Below, in pieces: positions 21,730 to 22,526 of a DNA stretch of 22,526 bases; positions within the stretch are counted from its first letter, which is position 1; each line of letters starts with the position of its first letter. The position numbers and the translations under genes are program-made. The stretch is from Methanosarcina sp. Lineage in GTDB: Archaea; Halobacteriota; Methanosarcinia; Methanosarcinales; Methanosarcinaceae. The stretch is from positions 1,200 through 23,725 of the forward strand of contig DUGS01000130.1 of the NCBI GenBank assembly GCA_013331265.1, read 5' to 3'. The notes beneath the pieces were generated by a model. It did not search any database. It had not been told where the DNA came from and saw nothing but the letters and a program-made list of their open reading frames with translations.

Positions 21730-22526
21730 TTACTCATGGTAGATCAATTCCCCGAGCACTTCAGCCATAACCCTGTGCCTGAGGATACGTTTGGAGTTTT
21801 GGTCAGTTGCCCTTCGGATTGAGTAATTATCTTCAATCCAATCTATATTCTCTCCGTAGTCTACTCCCATAAGGGTTAACCCATAGGCGGGAGCTGGCTC
21901 AATTCCTTCCTCATAAATCTCGGGGTTTAACATCTGTATCAACCAGTCGTTATCACGTACCCCCGTTCCAATCATTGAAAGAGCAGTTACTATTTTCCTT
22001 ACCATATTCCAGAGAAAACTATTACCAACAACGTCAATCTTTGTAATTTCTCCATCTATGCGAACATTAACCCTCTCCAGAGTACGGACCGTACTTTTTT
22101 CTCCATTTGACCTGGAAAAGTTTTCGAAATCATGGGTCCCGAGTAACAGTTTTGAAGCTTCCCTCATCATTGAAATGTCGTACTCTTCGCCACTCAGAAC
22201 GTAGCGGTAATGTCTGGAAATCGCATGTCTCCTGGCATCAAAATCGAAGGGTACTTCCGCATGAGCCCATGCCCATATAGTTGGAGGAAGTTCGGAGTTG
22301 ACGATTCTGGGAATTGCCAGGTTCGGTTTGTCCGTATCAAAAGCAATAACCTGCCCAAGGGCATGAACCCCTGCATCAGTCCTGCCCGCACAGGTATAGT
22401 TAGCAGATTTGGGGCTTTCTATAATCCTGAGGTTCCGAAGAGCCTTGAAGAGTTCTTTCTCCACAGTTTCGACATTCGGCTGAATCTGGGACCCGTGAAA
22501 CTCGGTGCCTATGTATGCAAGTTTTA
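21730..22526 (-). CDS. truA: tRNA pseudouridine synthase TruA, 5' end cut by the window
   Basis: The frame runs off the right edge: after the internal GTG at 22464 it continues as KLAYIGTEFHGSQIQPNVET to the last base, which is the normal beginning of TruA minus a few residues. TruA converts uridines at positions 38-40 of the tRNA anticodon arm to pseudouridine. The catalytic Asp is in CAGRTDAGVHALGQV; other family stretches are ISRHYRYVLSG, HDFENFSR and NSFLWNMVRKIV. About 265 residues are visible, close to the full archaeal length. A housekeeping gene, with no operon partner visible inside the window. Confidence 0.93.
   Translation of the reverse strand, partial: KLAYIGTEFHGSQIQPNVETVEKELFKALRNLRIIESPKSANYTCAGRTDAGVHALGQVIAFDTDKPNLAIPRIVNSELPPTIWAWAHAEVPFDFDARRHAISRHYRYVLSGEEYDISMMREASKLLLGTHDFENFSRSNGEKSTVRTLERVNVRIDGEITKIDVVGNSFLWNMVRKIVTALSMIGTGVRDNDWLIQMLNPEIYEEGIEPAPAYGLTLMGVDYGENIDWIEDNYSIRRATDQNSKRILRHRVMAEVLGELIYHE

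Noticed and set aside
1..22526. Insertion sequences, integrases or attachment sites
   Set aside because: No transposase or recombinase coding sequence and no terminal repeats with target duplications were found.

Overview
The window looks like chromosomal DNA from a methanogenic archaeon, most probably Methanosarcina or a close relative. Evidence: archaeal SRP19, RNase P component 4 (Rpr2/Rpp21-type), an archaeal-type TruA, a TrmB-like regulator, an archaeal type IV pilin N-terminus, BRE/TATA-type promoters, GGTG/GGAGG ribosome-binding sites, moderate GC in genes and long, very AT-rich intergenic stretches. None of the 21 genes called here ends in TAG, which fits a lineage that reads TAG as pyrrolysine. 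The species assignment is inference; no database search was possible.

Layout. 1-699 is an AT-rich non-coding stretch with a short possible gene remnant and four 11-bp tandem repeats just before a TATA box. 700-1509 (+) is a TIM-barrel sugar isomerase/endonuclease-IV-like protein, converging on a Na+/solute symporter (3498-1582, -) that has an unusual soluble C-terminal domain. 3499-4169 holds 21-bp tandem repeats, inverted repeats and a frameshifted gene remnant, followed by a ModE-type molybdate/tungstate-responsive regulator (4170-4757, +). An 8-bp-stem hairpin separates it from a three-gene minus-strand operon (about 9435-4882): an RND/MMPL-family exporter followed by two secreted, membrane-anchored Ig-like (COG1361-type) proteins, coupled by ATGA and ATGAGTAA overlaps. 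A TrmB-like regulator (9653, +) is divergent from this operon and has inverted repeats in the shared intergenic region.

10499-12386 is a housekeeping stretch: an MBL-fold hydrolase, RNase P component 4, SRP19 (-) and a small conserved-looking protein. Next come a lipoprotein with a C-terminal membrane anchor (12589-13455) and a lone type IV pilin-like protein (13580-14260). From 21170 down to 14379 (-) lies a seven-gene operon: methyltransferase, substrate-binding lipoprotein, two permeases, two ATPases (nickel/oligopeptide type), and a second methyltransferase that is a clear paralogue of the first. Genes overlap or nearly abut, except for one 107-nt gap after the binding protein that holds a perfect 11-bp-arm hairpin. 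The window ends in the 5' part of truA (-), cut by the edge, with a strong hairpin downstream of it.

Most noteworthy: (i) the transporter operon bracketed by paired methyltransferases, a possible uptake system for a metal chelate or methylated compound; (ii) the RND exporter, whose first membrane helix lies upstream of the first ATG in a stretch with no ATG, GTG or TTG start; (iii) helically phased tandem repeats placed directly upstream of TATA boxes at two unrelated promoters.
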